DNA of 64,000 nt from Rhodococcus qingshengii JCM 15477 (GCF_023221595.1 NZ_CP096563.1:2152501-2216500); one strand, 5' to 3'; positions 18,540 through 27,871 are shown, counted from the stretch's first letter. Notes: a model not told the origin generated them from the sequence alone. Program-made: numbers and translations.

Positions 18540-18824
18540 ATGTCCTCACTGGTCGGCCTCGCGAAGAAGAATCTGCCCATGCTCGCGGTCCTCGCCGTGA
18601 TTGCGGCGGCCGTGGTTCTCGTGCTGGCCGACCGGTGGCGCCGCGGCGCCCTCGTCTTCGGTGTTGCCGTCATCATCGGAGCTGCCGCTCGGTGGTTCGT
18701 TCCCGAGAACCGTGTGGGGTTGCTCGCGGTGCGTGGAAGGGTCTTCGACACCGCGGCGATGGGCGTTATGGGTGTGCTGATCGCGACGCTCGCCCTGACC
18801 ATCGATCCGCTCGGTACCGACTGA
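18540..18824 (+). CDS. DUF3017 small membrane protein
   Basis: This 94-residue protein has three predicted transmembrane helices and matches the DUF3017 family, which in mycolic-acid actinobacteria nearly always follows folD. It starts 5 nt after folD and is surely co-transcribed. Its function is unknown. Confidence 0.85.
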   Translation: MSSLVGLAKKNLPMLAVLAVIAAAVVLVLADRWRRGALVFGVAVIIGAAARWFVPENRVGLLAVRGRVFDTAAMGVMGVLIATLALTIDPLGTD

Positions 18825-18829
18825 GAAGA

Positions 18830-19405
18830 TCAGCCCCCGTAGAACGAGCGAATATCGATATCACTCAAAGGGATCCACTCCGGTGAATGTGCGGATGTCG
18901 ACTTCTTTCCAGCCTTGACCGGTGCACTCCGTAACGTCACCGCAAGTGCAGGTTCCTCGTCGATTCGCCCGGCGAGGGCGTAGATCGCGGCGAGATGGTG
19001 AACGCACGGCGAGCGTCTACCTGAGCAGTCGCAGCTGGCAGTGCACTCCGAAAGATCAACGGCTACTGCGATATTTCGAGCCTGCAGTTCGGTGACGATG
19101 CTGTCCGGCAGTTCGCCGGTGGAGACGGATCTGTTCGCCTTTCCAGCCGAACGGAGAAGGCTCTTCACTGCAGCGATCTCGGATTTGGTCCAGAGCGGGA
19201 CACCAATCGTCACTGACGAAGTTTTTGCCTTGGTGCTCACCTCGGCGACGACGGTCCCCGACGAGACGACGGTGAACTCCACGGAACCGTTGCGTGCCAG
19301 GGTGCGAGCCGTCGGCAGGGACGGGTTCGGACCGGACGCCGCGGTCCGCTCCACCGTGCGCAGCCACGCTCGACCCCAAGCGGTGACGCCGAATTCGTTG
19401 GCCAT
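18830..19405 (-). CDS. SWIM zinc-finger protein
   Basis: This 191-residue protein has a SWIM-type zinc finger, C-D-C-S-G-R-R-S-P-C-V-H-H, in the C-terminal half. SWIM fingers bind DNA or proteins and are often encoded beside SNF2 ATPases. Its start codon overlaps the stop codon of the SNF2 gene (TGATG), so the two are translationally coupled and probably act as a complex. The N-terminal beta-rich part contains no domain I recognise. Confidence 0.8.
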   Translation of the reverse strand: MANEFGVTAWGRAWLRTVERTAASGPNPSLPTARTLARNGSVEFTVVSSGTVVAEVSTKAKTSSVTIGVPLWTKSEIAAVKSLLRSAGKANRSVSTGELPDSIVTELQARNIAVAVDLSECTASCDCSGRRSPCVHHLAAIYALAGRIDEEPALAVTLRSAPVKAGKKSTSAHSPEWIPLSDIDIRSFYGG

Positions 19406-21234
19406 CAGATGATCACCGCGCCGTCGAGTTCGAGAAGTTCACGCAGTTCGGTGTCGGGGAGATCGGCCAGCGCGGCCTCGACGTTCCCGGAGACAGCATC
19501 GGCCACAACTCGTTTGGACTCGTGCATCGCTGCTATGTGATCCTCCACGGTACCGCCCGTCACCAAGGTGTGGACGTTGACGGTGCGTTTCTGGCCGATG
19601 CGGTGTGCCCGGTCGGTTGCTTGATCCTCGACGGCTGGGTTCCACCACCGGTCGTAGTGCACGACATGACTTGCGCGCGTGAGGTTGAGGCCGAAGCCGG
19701 CGGCGCGCAAGCTCAGAATCAGAACCGGTGGTGAATCCGTCTCGTTCTGGAACGCGTCGACCATCGCGTCTCGTTTGTCGGTGTTCAGGCCGCCGTGGAG
19801 GAAAGGCACGGCGCCGATTCCCAGTTCGGCTCCCAGGTGTCGCGAGAGCATCTCGCCCATCGTCCGGTACTGCGTGAATATCAGCGCGCGATCGCCGTCG
19901 TCGACGATCTCGGCGATCATTTCCGTTGCGCGGTCGAGCTTTCCGGATCTTCCGTAGAGGTCGTCCGTATCGCCGGTGACCTGCGCCGGGTGATTGCATA
20001 CCTGCTTGAGAGTGGTCAGAAGCGCAAGGATGTTGCCACGCCGGGCAATTCCCGCGCCCAATCCGGAGTCGAACGCATCGGCAACTGCCGACCGGTAGAT
20101 GCGCGCCTGTTCCGACGTCAGAGTGCACGAGACCGTGGAGAACTGTTTGGGCGGAAGATCCTTGGCCACTATGTCTTTGGTTCTGCGCAGAATGAAAGGA
20201 TCGATCACCGCGGCAAGTCTGGTCGCCGCGGTGGCCGATCGACCGGATTCGATCGGGACGGCAAAGCGTTGACGAAACCGTGCGCGAGTTCCGAGGACGT
20301 CGGGGTTGGCGACGCGAAAGAGTGACCACAATTCTTCGAGGCGGTTCTCCACCGGCGTGCCGGTCATCGCTACCTTGACGTCCGCCGACAACTGCATTGC
20401 TGCTTTCGCGGCGAGGGAAGCGGGGTTCTTGATCTGTTGCGCCTCGTCGAAGACCACTGAACTCCAATGAACCGGGGCCAATTGGGCTGCGTCGGAACGC
20501 AAGACGCTGTAGCTGGTCAGAACCGTAGTGCCGGCGGGGATACGAGTGGGAAGTGCACGGGCGGCCCCGTGATGAACGTGCAGTGGCAGATGCGGAGCGA
20601 ATCGCTCGATCTCGCGGCGCCAGTTTCCTATCACCGAGGTGGGACACACAACCAGATGCGGACCGTCGTCGGCGCGGATCGCGATCATCGAAATCGCTTG
20701 CAGTGTCTTACCCAAACCCATCTCGTCGGCCAAGATCCCACCACCCGAACCCGACAGAGCCGTCAGCCAGGCAACTCCCTGCATTTGATACGGGCGCAGA
20801 GTCGCCTGAATCTTTGCTCGGCGAAGACTCTCGATGGCCGCGCGCGCTTCCGTGAACAACCGCACCGTGGACGCGGCGCTTCGGATCTTCGTGTCGTCGC
20901 GCTCGATCGCGGCATGCGCTGCGGTCGGAATGTCATGTGCGCCGGTGTCGATGACGCGCTTCCATGCGAGCAGCGACGATCCGAGGTCGCCGCGACCAGC
21001 ATCGAGGTTGTGGAAGGCGTCGATCGCGGTGGTGAGGTCGAGCAGTTGCGCTTCGACGTCGGTTGCTGTGATCGACTCGTCGACCGGGATCGCAAGCCTG
21101 CACACGCCCGGCGACCCGGTCGGCATCCCCAGTGCCGACAGCCGCGCTGCCGGGTCTGCGTCACCCCAGAACGCGAAGGACATGTGCTCGGGAATGTACG
21201 TAGCCTGCAGGCGCGTCGAGCATGGCTGATTCAC
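19405..21234 (-). CDS. SNF2-family DNA-dependent ATPase/helicase
   Basis: This 609-residue SF2 ATPase has the Walker A motif D-E-M-G-L-G-K-T (Lys177), a D-E-A-Q box, G-T-P-V-E-N-R, and the C-terminal motifs S-L-R-A-A-G-F-G-L-N-L-T and A-H-R-I-G-Q. It is shorter than RapA and keeps only a roughly 140-residue N-terminal extension. The start is GTG at 21234 within one copy of an 11-bp direct repeat. It likely remodels protein-DNA or RNA-polymerase complexes together with the coupled SWIM protein; the target is unknown. Confidence 0.9.
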   Translation of the reverse strand: MNQPCSTRLQATYIPEHMSFAFWGDADPAARLSALGMPTGSPGVCRLAIPVDESITATDVEAQLLDLTTAIDAFHNLDAGRGDLGSSLLAWKRVIDTGAHDIPTAAHAAIERDDTKIRSAASTVRLFTEARAAIESLRRAKIQATLRPYQMQGVAWLTALSGSGGGILADEMGLGKTLQAISMIAIRADDGPHLVVCPTSVIGNWRREIERFAPHLPLHVHHGAARALPTRIPAGTTVLTSYSVLRSDAAQLAPVHWSSVVFDEAQQIKNPASLAAKAAMQLSADVKVAMTGTPVENRLEELWSLFRVANPDVLGTRARFRQRFAVPIESGRSATAATRLAAVIDPFILRRTKDIVAKDLPPKQFSTVSCTLTSEQARIYRSAVADAFDSGLGAGIARRGNILALLTTLKQVCNHPAQVTGDTDDLYGRSGKLDRATEMIAEIVDDGDRALIFTQYRTMGEMLSRHLGAELGIGAVPFLHGGLNTDKRDAMVDAFQNETDSPPVLILSLRAAGFGLNLTRASHVVHYDRWWNPAVEDQATDRAHRIGQKRTVNVHTLVTGGTVEDHIAAMHESKRVVADAVSGNVEAALADLPDTELRELLELDGAVII

Positions 21235-21276
21235 GTTCGCCGATGCTAGCCGCGCCGGCTCACGTTCGCCAATGAG

Positions 21277-21320
21277 AATGTCGGGAAAACCCGCAGATCA
21301 GCTGTGGTTTTCCCGACATT
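21277..21320. terminator. Terminator after metX
   Basis: A perfect 15-bp inverted repeat (AATGTCGGGAAAACC at 21277-21291, complement at 21306-21320) with a 14-nt loop lies 33 bp beyond the metX stop. It separates the metYX operon from the SNF2-SWIM operon on the same strand. Confidence 0.75.
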
Positions 21321-21352
21321 GACGAATCCTGAAAACGTGGCTCTGTGCCGAA

Positions 21353-22489
21353 TCAGCGAGCCGTACGTGCGAACTCCATCGTTCGGCGAAGCAGTCCGGC
21401 GACGGCGTCCGCCTCCGTCAGGAAGCCGTCGTGGCCGTCCTTGGACTTGAGAATCTCGAGGCCGCTGCACGTGGAAATTCCGTCGGCGATCTCCTCCTGC
21501 AAGCGAAGGGGATACAGCCGATCCGAGTCGACGCCGCCCACCACGACCGGTGCCGTGATCGATGCCAACGCCGCCGCAACACCGCCGCGTCCACGACCGA
21601 TGTCGTGCCGGTTCATGGCCTCGGTCAGGAGGACGTACGTGCTCGGGTCGAAGCGGTCGACCAGCTTGTCTGCCTGATGTTCCAGGTAACTCTGTACGGC
21701 GTATCGTCCACCGTTCCAAGGATTTTCGTCGTTCTGAGCGGAGTTCTCGAAGCGTGCGTCCAGTTCGGACTCGGTGCGGTACGTCAGGTGCGCGATGCGA
21801 CGGGCGATGCCGAGTCCGGTGCGAGGTGCCCGCCCCGTTCCGTGGTAGTCACCGCCCTGCCAATCCGGATCGGAGACGATGGCAGCGATCTGCGTCGTCT
21901 GGGTGCCGATCTGATCTGCAGTGGCCCGTGAACCGGTTGCGAGAACCAACGCGGAGCGAATGCCGTCCGGGTAGGTAACTGCCCATTCGAGGGTGCGCAT
22001 GCCCCCCATGGATCCGCCGACTACCGAGGCCAACTGGTCGATCCCGAGGAGATCGACGAGCTTCTTCTCCGCCGCGATCTGATCCCGGATGGAGATCTCC
22101 GGGAACCTGCTGCCCCACGGCTTGCCGTCGTCGGCCGGCGAACTGGGACCGGTCGTGCCGCGACAACCACCGAGGACATTGGTTGCGATGACGCACCATT
22201 CGCCGGTGTCGATCGGTTCGCCGGGGCCGACCATCCCGTTCCACCAGCCGGGGGAGGGCTGATTCGCGGAGATCGGTCCGGTGACGTGTGAGTCTCCGGT
22301 CAGTGCGTGCTCGACGAGTACGACGTTGTCGCGGTTCGGGGAAAGCTCACCCCACCGCTGAACGGCGAGCGAAACCGATGGGAGCACCGCGCCGCTCTCG
22401 AGTTCCAAGGCACCGATGTCGACGAACCCCACCTGGCCGTCGGGTGGGGGCAGGAGGTCGATCCTGGGCTCCAATTCGTTCACGGTCAC
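21353..22489 (-). CDS. metX: Homoserine O-acetyltransferase MetX
   Basis: This 378-residue alpha/beta-hydrolase-fold enzyme has the nucleophile elbow G-G-S-M-G-G-M and the C-terminal catalytic pair seen in S-K-D-G-H-D-G-F-L. The [24 protein letters not shown] stretch is typical of MetX. It makes O-acetyl-L-homoserine from homoserine and acetyl-CoA, the first committed step to methionine. Its start overlaps the metY stop by 4 bp, so both are read from one transcript under the SAM-IV riboswitch. Confidence 0.95.
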   Translation of the reverse strand: MTVNELEPRIDLLPPPDGQVGFVDIGALELESGAVLPSVSLAVQRWGELSPNRDNVVLVEHALTGDSHVTGPISANQPSPGWWNGMVGPGEPIDTGEWCVIATNVLGGCRGTTGPSSPADDGKPWGSRFPEISIRDQIAAEKKLVDLLGIDQLASVVGGSMGGMRTLEWAVTYPDGIRSALVLATGSRATADQIGTQTTQIAAIVSDPDWQGGDYHGTGRAPRTGLGIARRIAHLTYRTESELDARFENSAQNDENPWNGGRYAVQSYLEHQADKLVDRFDPSTYVLLTEAMNRHDIGRGRGGVAAALASITAPVVVGGVDSDRLYPLRLQEEIADGISTCSGLEILKSKDGHDGFLTEADAVAGLLRRTMEFARTAR

Positions 22490-23811
22490 GAGTTTGCCAC
22501 CGCTGCCAGGCCGACGGTGAGATCGGCGAGGATGTCGTCGATTCCTTCGATGCCGACCGCGAGGCGGACGAGCCCGGGTGTGACACCGGAGGCGAGCTGC
22601 TCTTCGGGGGTGAGCTGCGAGTGTGTCGTCGACGCGGGGTGGATGACGAGTGAGCGAACGTCACCGATGTTGGCGACGTGGCTGTGCAGCGTCAGGGCGT
22701 TGACGAACGTCTTGCCCGCATCGATACCGCCGGGCAGCTCGAAGGTGACGATGGCGCCGGTTCCCTTGGGCGTCAGCTGCTTTCCACGTTCGAACCATGG
22801 CGAGGAGGGAAGTCCCGCGTAGGAAACGGAGGCCACCTCGACGTGACCGTCGAGGAATTCGGCGACCTTCTGTGCATTGGATACGTGGCGCTCGATGCGC
22901 AGGCTCAAGGTTTCGATACCCTGCGCGATGAGGAACGCGTTGAACGGCGCCACGGCGGAGCCGAGATCGCGCAGCAGTTGGACGCGGGCCTTGAGTGCGA
23001 ACGCCGGCGCGCCGAGGTCCGCGAAGGTGACGCCGTGGTAGCTGGGATCAGGCGTCGTGAAGTTCGTGTGGCGACCCTGCGTCCAGTCGAAAGTGCCACC
23101 GTCGACGATGACGCCGGCGATCGCGGTGCCGTGTCCACCAAGGTATTTGGTGGCGGAGTGAACGACGATGTCGGCGCCGTGTTCGAGTGGGCGAAGCAGG
23201 TACGGCGTCGCGACTGTGTTGTCCACGATCAACGGAAGACCGTTCTCGTGGGCCAGTGACGAGATACCGGGTAGGTCGAGGATGTGGTTCTTCGGATTGG
23301 CGATCGTTTCGCCGTAGAACGCCTTCGTATTCGGGCGAATGGCTTCGCGCCACTGCTCGAGATTGTCGGGATCCTCGACGAACGTGACTTCGATACCCAG
23401 CTTGCGAAGGGTGTAGTGCAGGAGGTTGTACGTGCCGCCGTACAGGTACGGGCTGGAGACGATGTGGTCGCCGGCCTCGGCGATGTTGAGGATCGCGATG
23501 GTCTCGGCGGCCTGACCCGAGGAGAGGAGGAGTGCGGCGACTCCGCCTTCGAGGGCAGCGATGCGCTGCTCGACGGCGTCCTGTGTGGGATTCATGATCC
23601 GCGTGTAGATGTTGCCCGGCTCGGCGAGGCCGAACAGTGCCGCAGCGTGATCGGTGCTGTCGAAGACGTAGCTGGTGGTCTGGTAGATCGGCAGAGCGCG
23701 CGCATTGGTGGCGGTGTCCGCTGTTTGTCCGGCGTGCACCTGCTTGGTCTCGAACGACCAGTTCGCGGTCGGATCCGAAGTTGCTGCGGCGTCGGCTGTG
23801 TTGTCGGTCAT
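22486..23811 (-). CDS. metY: O-acetylhomoserine sulfhydrylase MetY
   Basis: This 441-residue PLP enzyme of the Cys/Met metabolism family has the PLP-lysine motif [11 protein letters not shown] and the R-I-M-N-P-T-Q segment. The length is typical of MetY (direct sulfhydrylation) and longer than cystathionine gamma-synthase. It converts O-acetylhomoserine and sulfide to homocysteine. It is first in the operon, 4 bp overlapped with metX, and preceded by a long leader containing a SAM-IV aptamer, so it should be switched off when SAM is abundant. Confidence 0.95.
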   Translation of the reverse strand: MTDNTADAAATSDPTANWSFETKQVHAGQTADTATNARALPIYQTTSYVFDSTDHAAALFGLAEPGNIYTRIMNPTQDAVEQRIAALEGGVAALLLSSGQAAETIAILNIAEAGDHIVSSPYLYGGTYNLLHYTLRKLGIEVTFVEDPDNLEQWREAIRPNTKAFYGETIANPKNHILDLPGISSLAHENGLPLIVDNTVATPYLLRPLEHGADIVVHSATKYLGGHGTAIAGVIVDGGTFDWTQGRHTNFTTPDPSYHGVTFADLGAPAFALKARVQLLRDLGSAVAPFNAFLIAQGIETLSLRIERHVSNAQKVAEFLDGHVEVASVSYAGLPSSPWFERGKQLTPKGTGAIVTFELPGGIDAGKTFVNALTLHSHVANIGDVRSLVIHPASTTHSQLTPEEQLASGVTPGLVRLAVGIEGIDDILADLTVGLAAVANS

Positions 23812-23938
23812 GATTTGTTCACTCCAGTGGTCTGACGGATAGATGTCGGACGGGGGCGAATGATCGCCGCCCCGTGCTGGGGTCTATCTACAAGTGCGAC
23901 ACATACTGAAATACCTCCGTGGGGCTCGGCCCGGTCTG

Positions 23939-23959
23939 GGGTCCGTCCCTGTCGGACCC
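23939..23959 (-). promoter_or_regulatory. Leader hairpin between SAM-IV aptamer and metY
   Basis: A 7-bp perfect hairpin (GGGTCCG, 7-nt loop, CGGACCC on the minus strand) lies in the leader after the aptamer. It and the GC-rich sequence following it may belong to the expression platform. No T-run is present, so a classic intrinsic terminator is not evident. Confidence 0.4.
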
Positions 23960-24000
23960 GCGCTTGTCACCCGAATTGCGGTGGAACTGCGCGAGCAGAT

Positions 24001-24096
24001 CCACGTCGGGAAACCTGGTCATCACCCGGGGCACCCCACCGCGGTTGGAGGGTTGCCGTCCAGCGAGCCGGGGCTTGACGCTGGCACTCATGACCA
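24001..24096 (-). promoter_or_regulatory. SAM-IV riboswitch controlling metY-metX
   Basis: The minus strand reads the characteristic SAM-IV sequence. It starts with GGTCATGAGTGCCAGCG, passes through a GACGGCAACCCTCC core and the GCGGTGGGGTGCCCC segment, and closes with GATGACC. The P1 helix pairs 24090-24095 with 24017-24022. SAM-IV aptamers are known from actinobacteria upstream of sulfur and methionine genes and turn expression off when SAM binds. The 3' limit, including the pseudoknot part, is approximate. The aptamer lies about 190 nt upstream of the metY start. Confidence 0.92.
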
Positions 24097-24400
24097 AGTC
24101 GGATTCTACCGGGAAGTGAGCGCAGTCCTGACACGGGGCGAAATGTGAGCCGCAACCGCACGCGAGGCAGAGCGACGCAGCCCACTAGCAGGCAAAAGTT
24201 ACTCGCGAGTAGAGACCGATGAGTGGACCTGCCGGTTGCGGCCTCACGGGTTAGCAGTACGCTTGTCTTGTTTGGGACTCATCTCCCGAGATCAGTCCAC
24301 ACCGTCTAGGTTTGATAATCGAACCGTTCGCGGACCCACTCACAAAGTGTGACCGCAACCGTGTAACCAGGGAAACTTCCTAGGAGGACGCGAAGCACCC
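24097..24400. other. Non-coding region between metY riboswitch and icd
   Basis: This stretch has no convincing gene. From the riboswitch side it must hold the metY promoter. It contains the perfect palindrome TACTCGCGAGTA at 24200-24211, a GATAAT sequence at 24314-24319 that could be the icd -10 box with no clear -35 box, and the small inverted repeat TCACA-AAG-TGTGA at 24340-24352 in the presumed icd leader. AGGAGG at 24382-24387 is the icd ribosome site, unusually far (13 nt) from the start codon. Confidence 0.6.
24200..24211. promoter_or_regulatory. Candidate operator palindrome upstream of icd
   Basis: TACTCGCGAGTA is a perfect 12-bp palindrome, about 190 bp upstream of icd and about 100 bp upstream of the metY aptamer. 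Its form suits a TetR-type dimer. I cannot name the regulator, and which of the two divergent genes it serves is open. Confidence 0.4.
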
Positions 24401-25624
24401 ATGTCCAAAATCAAGGTTGAGGGCACCGTCGTCGAACTCGACGGCGATGAGATGACGCGCATTATCTGGCAGTTCATCAAAGACAAGTTGATCCATCCGT
24501 ATCTCGATGTGAACCTCGAGTACTACGACCTCGGTATCGAGTACCGCGACGAGACCGACGATCAGGTCACCATCGACGCAGCGCACGCGATCCAGAAGCA
24601 CGGCGTCGGCGTCAAATGCGCCACGATCACGCCGGACGAGGCACGTGTCGAGGAATTCGGTCTCAAGAAGATGTGGCGTTCCCCGAACGGAACGATCCGC
24701 AACATTCTCGGCGGCACGATCTTCCGCGCACCGATCATCATCTCCAACGTTCCGCGACTCGTTCCGGGCTGGACCAAGCCGATCATCATCGGCCGTCACG
24801 CATTCGGCGACCAGTACCGCGCCACAGACTTCAAGGTCCCCGGCCCCGGCAAGGTGATGATCACCTACACGCCTGAGGACGGCAGCGCACCGATCGAGCA
24901 CGAACTGGTCAACTTCCCCGAAGAGGGCGGCGTCGTCCAGGGGCAGTACAACTTCACCACGTCCATCCGTGACTTCGCTCGCGCGTCGCTCACCTACGGA
25001 CTGCAGCAGAACTACCCGGTGTACCTGTCCACCAAGAACACCATTCTCAAGGCGTACGACGGTGCCTTCAAGGACATCTTCCAGCACGTCTACGAGACCG
25101 AGTTCAAGGCTGAGTTCGATGCTGCAGGTCTGACCTACGAGCACCGCCTCATCGACGACATGGTCGCTTCCGCACTCAAGTGGGAGGGCGGATACGTCTG
25201 GGCATGCAAGAACTACGACGGCGACGTCCAGTCCGACACCGTGGCCCAGGGCTTCGGTTCGCTCGGCCTCATGACGTCGGTTCTGCTGACACCGGACGGA
25301 AAGACCTGTGAGGCAGAGGCTGCTCACGGCACCGTGACGCGTCACTACCGTCAGCACCAGCAGGGCAAGCCCACCTCGACCAACCCGATCGCGTCCATCT
25401 TCGCGTGGACCCGCGGGCTCGAGCATCGTGGCAAGCTCGACAGCACCCCTGAGGTCATCGGCTTCGCGCAGGCGCTCGAAGACGTTGTCATCAAGACCGT
25501 CGAAAGCGGCCAGATGACCAAGGACCTCTCGATGCTGGTCGGCGGCGATCAGGGCTACCTGACCACCGAGGAGTTCCTCGGCGCGCTCGACGTGAACCTG
25601 CAGAAGGCCATGGCCGCGAAGTAG
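24401..25624 (+). CDS. icd: NADP-dependent isocitrate dehydrogenase (eukaryote-like, homodimeric)
   Basis: This 407-residue enzyme belongs to the eukaryote-like IDH subfamily, not the E. coli-like one. It has the N-terminal motif E-L-D-G-D-E-M-T-R, the substrate region [10 protein letters not shown], and the metal/NADP motif [10 protein letters not shown]. It oxidises isocitrate to 2-oxoglutarate in the TCA cycle and supplies NADPH. It stands alone, with a long leader upstream and a hairpin terminator downstream. Confidence 0.95.
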   Translation: MSKIKVEGTVVELDGDEMTRIIWQFIKDKLIHPYLDVNLEYYDLGIEYRDETDDQVTIDAAHAIQKHGVGVKCATITPDEARVEEFGLKKMWRSPNGTIRNILGGTIFRAPIIISNVPRLVPGWTKPIIIGRHAFGDQYRATDFKVPGPGKVMITYTPEDGSAPIEHELVNFPEEGGVVQGQYNFTTSIRDFARASLTYGLQQNYPVYLSTKNTILKAYDGAFKDIFQHVYETEFKAEFDAAGLTYEHRLIDDMVASALKWEGGYVWACKNYDGDVQSDTVAQGFGSLGLMTSVLLTPDGKTCEAEAAHGTVTRHYRQHQQGKPTSTNPIASIFAWTRGLEHRGKLDSTPEVIGFAQALEDVVIKTVESGQMTKDLSMLVGGDQGYLTTEEFLGALDVNLQKAMAAK

Positions 25625-25642
25625 ATTCACCGCTTCACCTGT

Positions 25643-25678
25643 CAAATGGGACGTCTGGGAAACCGGGCGTCCCATTTG
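25643..25678. terminator. Terminator after icd
   Basis: An 11-bp perfect stem (CAAATGGGACG and its complement CGTCCCATTTG) with a 14-nt loop begins 19 nt after the icd stop. A TTTGTG tract ends the right arm. Confidence 0.8.
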
Positions 25679-25692
25679 TGTTCGCGGTCTCA

Positions 25693-25708
25693 CGTGAGTG
25701 AACTCACC
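25693..25708. promoter_or_regulatory. CRP/GlxR-like site upstream of MFS transporter
   Basis: CGTGA-GTGAAC-TCACC matches the inner part of the CRP-family consensus TGTGA-N6-TCACA and lies about 47 bp before the MFS start. It sits in a cluster of CTCAC/GTGAG words, including GGTCTCAC at 25686 and its complement GTGAGACC at 25736, so a dedicated regulator using these words is an alternative. Confidence 0.35.
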
Positions 25709-25754
25709 CGCTCTCACTTGGAAGTTCAACCAGGTGTGAGACCACAATTGGTCA

Positions 25755-26963
25755 GTGACTTCGTCTACCCTCTCCCGTTCTGACACCTCGACACCCGGGG
25801 TTCGTTCCGCCAGAGGTCCGGCGATGCTCGCTCTCGCTCTCGGCGGTTTCGGTATCGGCACCACCGAGTTCGTCGCCATGGGGTTGCTCCCGGAAATGGC
25901 ATCCGGACTCGGCGTCTCGGAACCCGTCGCGGGTCACGTGATCTCGGCGTACGCGCTCGGGGTTGTCGTCGGCGCTCCGCTGATCGCTGCACTCACCGCA
26001 CGAGTACCGCGCCGCACCCTGTTGATCGCACTCATGGTCGCGTTCACCGTCGGCAATGCCGCCTCGGTTTTCGCGCCCTCGTACACGACGCTGATGATGG
26101 CCCGCTTCGTCGCCGGATTGCCGCACGGCGCGTATTTCGGAGTCGCCGCACTGGTCGCAGCTCACCTGGCCGAACCGGGAAAACGCGCGAAGGCCGTCGC
26201 TATGGTGATGATGGGTCTTTCCGTGGCCAACGTGATCGGTGTGCCGGTCGCGGCCTGGATCGGCCAGGCACTCGGCTGGCGCAGCGCCTTCGCCTTGGTT
26301 GCGGTGATCGGAGTGGCAACGGTTGCTTCGCTGTTCGTCTGGATTCCGCGGTTGGACGGTATGCCGGTGACGAATCCGATCACCGAACTCGGGGCACTGG
26401 GCCGCGTTCAGGTGTGGATGACCTTGATCGTGGGCATGGTCGGATTCGGCGGGATGTTTGCCGTCTACACCTACATCAGTACGACTCTCACCGACGTGTC
26501 CGGGCTTGGCGCTTCGTTCATTCCCCTCGCACTCATGCTGTACGGACTGGGTATGGTGGCCGGCAACTTCGTCGGTGGATACCTCGCGGATCGCGCACTG
26601 ATGAAGGGCTTGTTCCTGTCGATGGGATCCCTCGTTGTGATCCTCGCGGTCTTCGTGATCGCCGTGCGCAATCCGTACACGGCACTGATCTTCGTCTTCC
26701 TCATCGGGCTCGCCGGGTCGTCGATGGTGCCTGGCCTCCAGACACGGTTGATGGATGTCGCCGAGGATGCTCAGACCTTGGCCGCGTCTCTCAATCACGC
26801 CGCACTCAACATCGCCAACGCCTTCGGAGCGTGGATCGGCGGCGTCGTCATCGCAGCCGGTTACGGGTACACCGCGCCGGCAGCGGTGGGGTCGTTGCTG
26901 GCCGTCGCGGGTCTCGTCGTGCTGGCGGTAGCGGTGATTCTGCAGCGTAGGGCCGCGCGCTGA
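25755..26963 (+). CDS. MFS efflux transporter (DHA1, AraJ/CmlR-like)
   Basis: This 402-residue protein has 12 predicted transmembrane helices and the DHA1 signature G-G-F-G-I-G-T-T-E-F-V-A-M-G-L-L-P-E-M-A at the first helix. Relatives export sugars or drugs such as chloramphenicol, and the substrate here is unknown. The start is uncertain: GTG 25755 has no ribosome site and may be leaderless, while ATG 25824, just before helix 1, has AGAGG upstream. The promoter region is full of repeated CTCAC/GTGAG words. Confidence 0.85.
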   Translation: MTSSTLSRSDTSTPGVRSARGPAMLALALGGFGIGTTEFVAMGLLPEMASGLGVSEPVAGHVISAYALGVVVGAPLIAALTARVPRRTLLIALMVAFTVGNAASVFAPSYTTLMMARFVAGLPHGAYFGVAALVAAHLAEPGKRAKAVAMVMMGLSVANVIGVPVAAWIGQALGWRSAFALVAVIGVATVASLFVWIPRLDGMPVTNPITELGALGRVQVWMTLIVGMVGFGGMFAVYTYISTTLTDVSGLGASFIPLALMLYGLGMVAGNFVGGYLADRALMKGLFLSMGSLVVILAVFVIAVRNPYTALIFVFLIGLAGSSMVPGLQTRLMDVAEDAQTLAASLNHAALNIANAFGAWIGGVVIAAGYGYTAPAAVGSLLAVAGLVVLAVAVILQRRAAR

Positions 26964-27008
26964 CCTGGGCGCCCATCCGCGTCGGTGGAATCGGCTACGG
27001 TGCTTGCC

Positions 27009-27845
27009 GTGCCACAAACTGCTGACTCCCACATTCTTGCGCCCCACACCATCACGTCCGTGAACGTCAACGGCGTTCGAGCAGCTGCCCGCAAGGGCAT
27101 GCTCGACTGGCTGGAGAAGACGTCGGCGGATTTCATCTGCCTTCAGGAAACGCGTGCGTCGGACGATCAGCTTCGCGAGACTCTCGAACCAGCGCTCGGC
27201 AACGGATGGTTCCTCGTCTCCGCCGAGCCGTCCGCGAAGGGACGCAACGGAGTCGCGGTGCTCTCACGCACGGAACCTGACGCGGTGCGGATCGGTCACG
27301 GGGACGACGAGTTTCTCGACGCCGGTCGATACATCGAAGCCGACTTCGCGGATCTGACCGTCGCGAGCCTGTACCTGCCCTCCGGTGAGGCGCTCACGCC
27401 GAAGCAGGAGGAGAAGGAGCGGTTCATGGCGTCCTTCGCAGTTCACCTCGCTACCACCGCTGCGGCGGCCGAGGCTGCCGATCGTCACGTGGTGGTCAGC
27501 GGCGATTGGAACATCGCGCACACCGAACTCGACCTCAAGAACTGGAAGACCAACAAGAAGTCTTCGGGATTCCTCCCCGAGGAGCGCGCCTGGATGGATC
27601 TGCTGTTCGCCGAAGATTCCGCGTGGGTGGACGTCTTCCGCACCCTCCATCCGGGTGTCGACGGCCCGTACTCGTGGTGGTCGTACCGCGGAAAGGCATT
27701 CGACAACGATTCGGGTTGGCGTATCGATTACCAGGTTGCCACTCGCGGATACGCCGAGCGGGCCAAGGTCGCGCTCGTGGAACGCGCTGAGTCCTACGAC
27801 CTCCGTTGGTCGGATCATGCGCCTGTCACCGTCTCGTACCGATAG
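27009..27845 (+). CDS. xth: Exodeoxyribonuclease III
   Basis: This 278-residue enzyme of the EEP (exonuclease/endonuclease/phosphatase) fold has the N-terminal V-N-V-N-G-V-R-A-A motif, L-Q-E-T-R-A, the central G-D-W-N-I-A-H motif and the C-terminal S-D-H-A-P motif. It acts as an AP endonuclease and 3'-exonuclease in base-excision repair. GTG codons at 26985, 27000 and 27009 are all possible starts, and no clear ribosome site decides between them. I give the shortest that keeps the fold intact. Confidence 0.9.
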   Translation: MPQTADSHILAPHTITSVNVNGVRAAARKGMLDWLEKTSADFICLQETRASDDQLRETLEPALGNGWFLVSAEPSAKGRNGVAVLSRTEPDAVRIGHGDDEFLDAGRYIEADFADLTVASLYLPSGEALTPKQEEKERFMASFAVHLATTAAAAEAADRHVVVSGDWNIAHTELDLKNWKTNKKSSGFLPEERAWMDLLFAEDSAWVDVFRTLHPGVDGPYSWWSYRGKAFDNDSGWRIDYQVATRGYAERAKVALVERAESYDLRWSDHAPVTVSYR

Positions 27846-27871
27846 AGACGCGTATGTCTGAAGGTCTGAAA

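Noticed and set aside
23888..24097. A 69-codon minus-strand frame across the metY leader
   Set aside because: It overlaps the SAM-IV aptamer almost exactly, has only a TTG start and no ribosome site; the conserved residues follow from the conserved RNA. I keep it as a question in the findings, not as a gene.
24340..24352. TCACA-AAG-TGTGA in the icd leader as a CRP site
   Set aside because: The half-sites are in the wrong order for the CRP-family consensus TGTGA-N6-TCACA; it is more likely a weak RNA hairpin.
24380..25879. A 499-codon minus-strand frame opposite icd
   Set aside because: It is antisense to icd, runs through its terminator and matches nothing recognisable.
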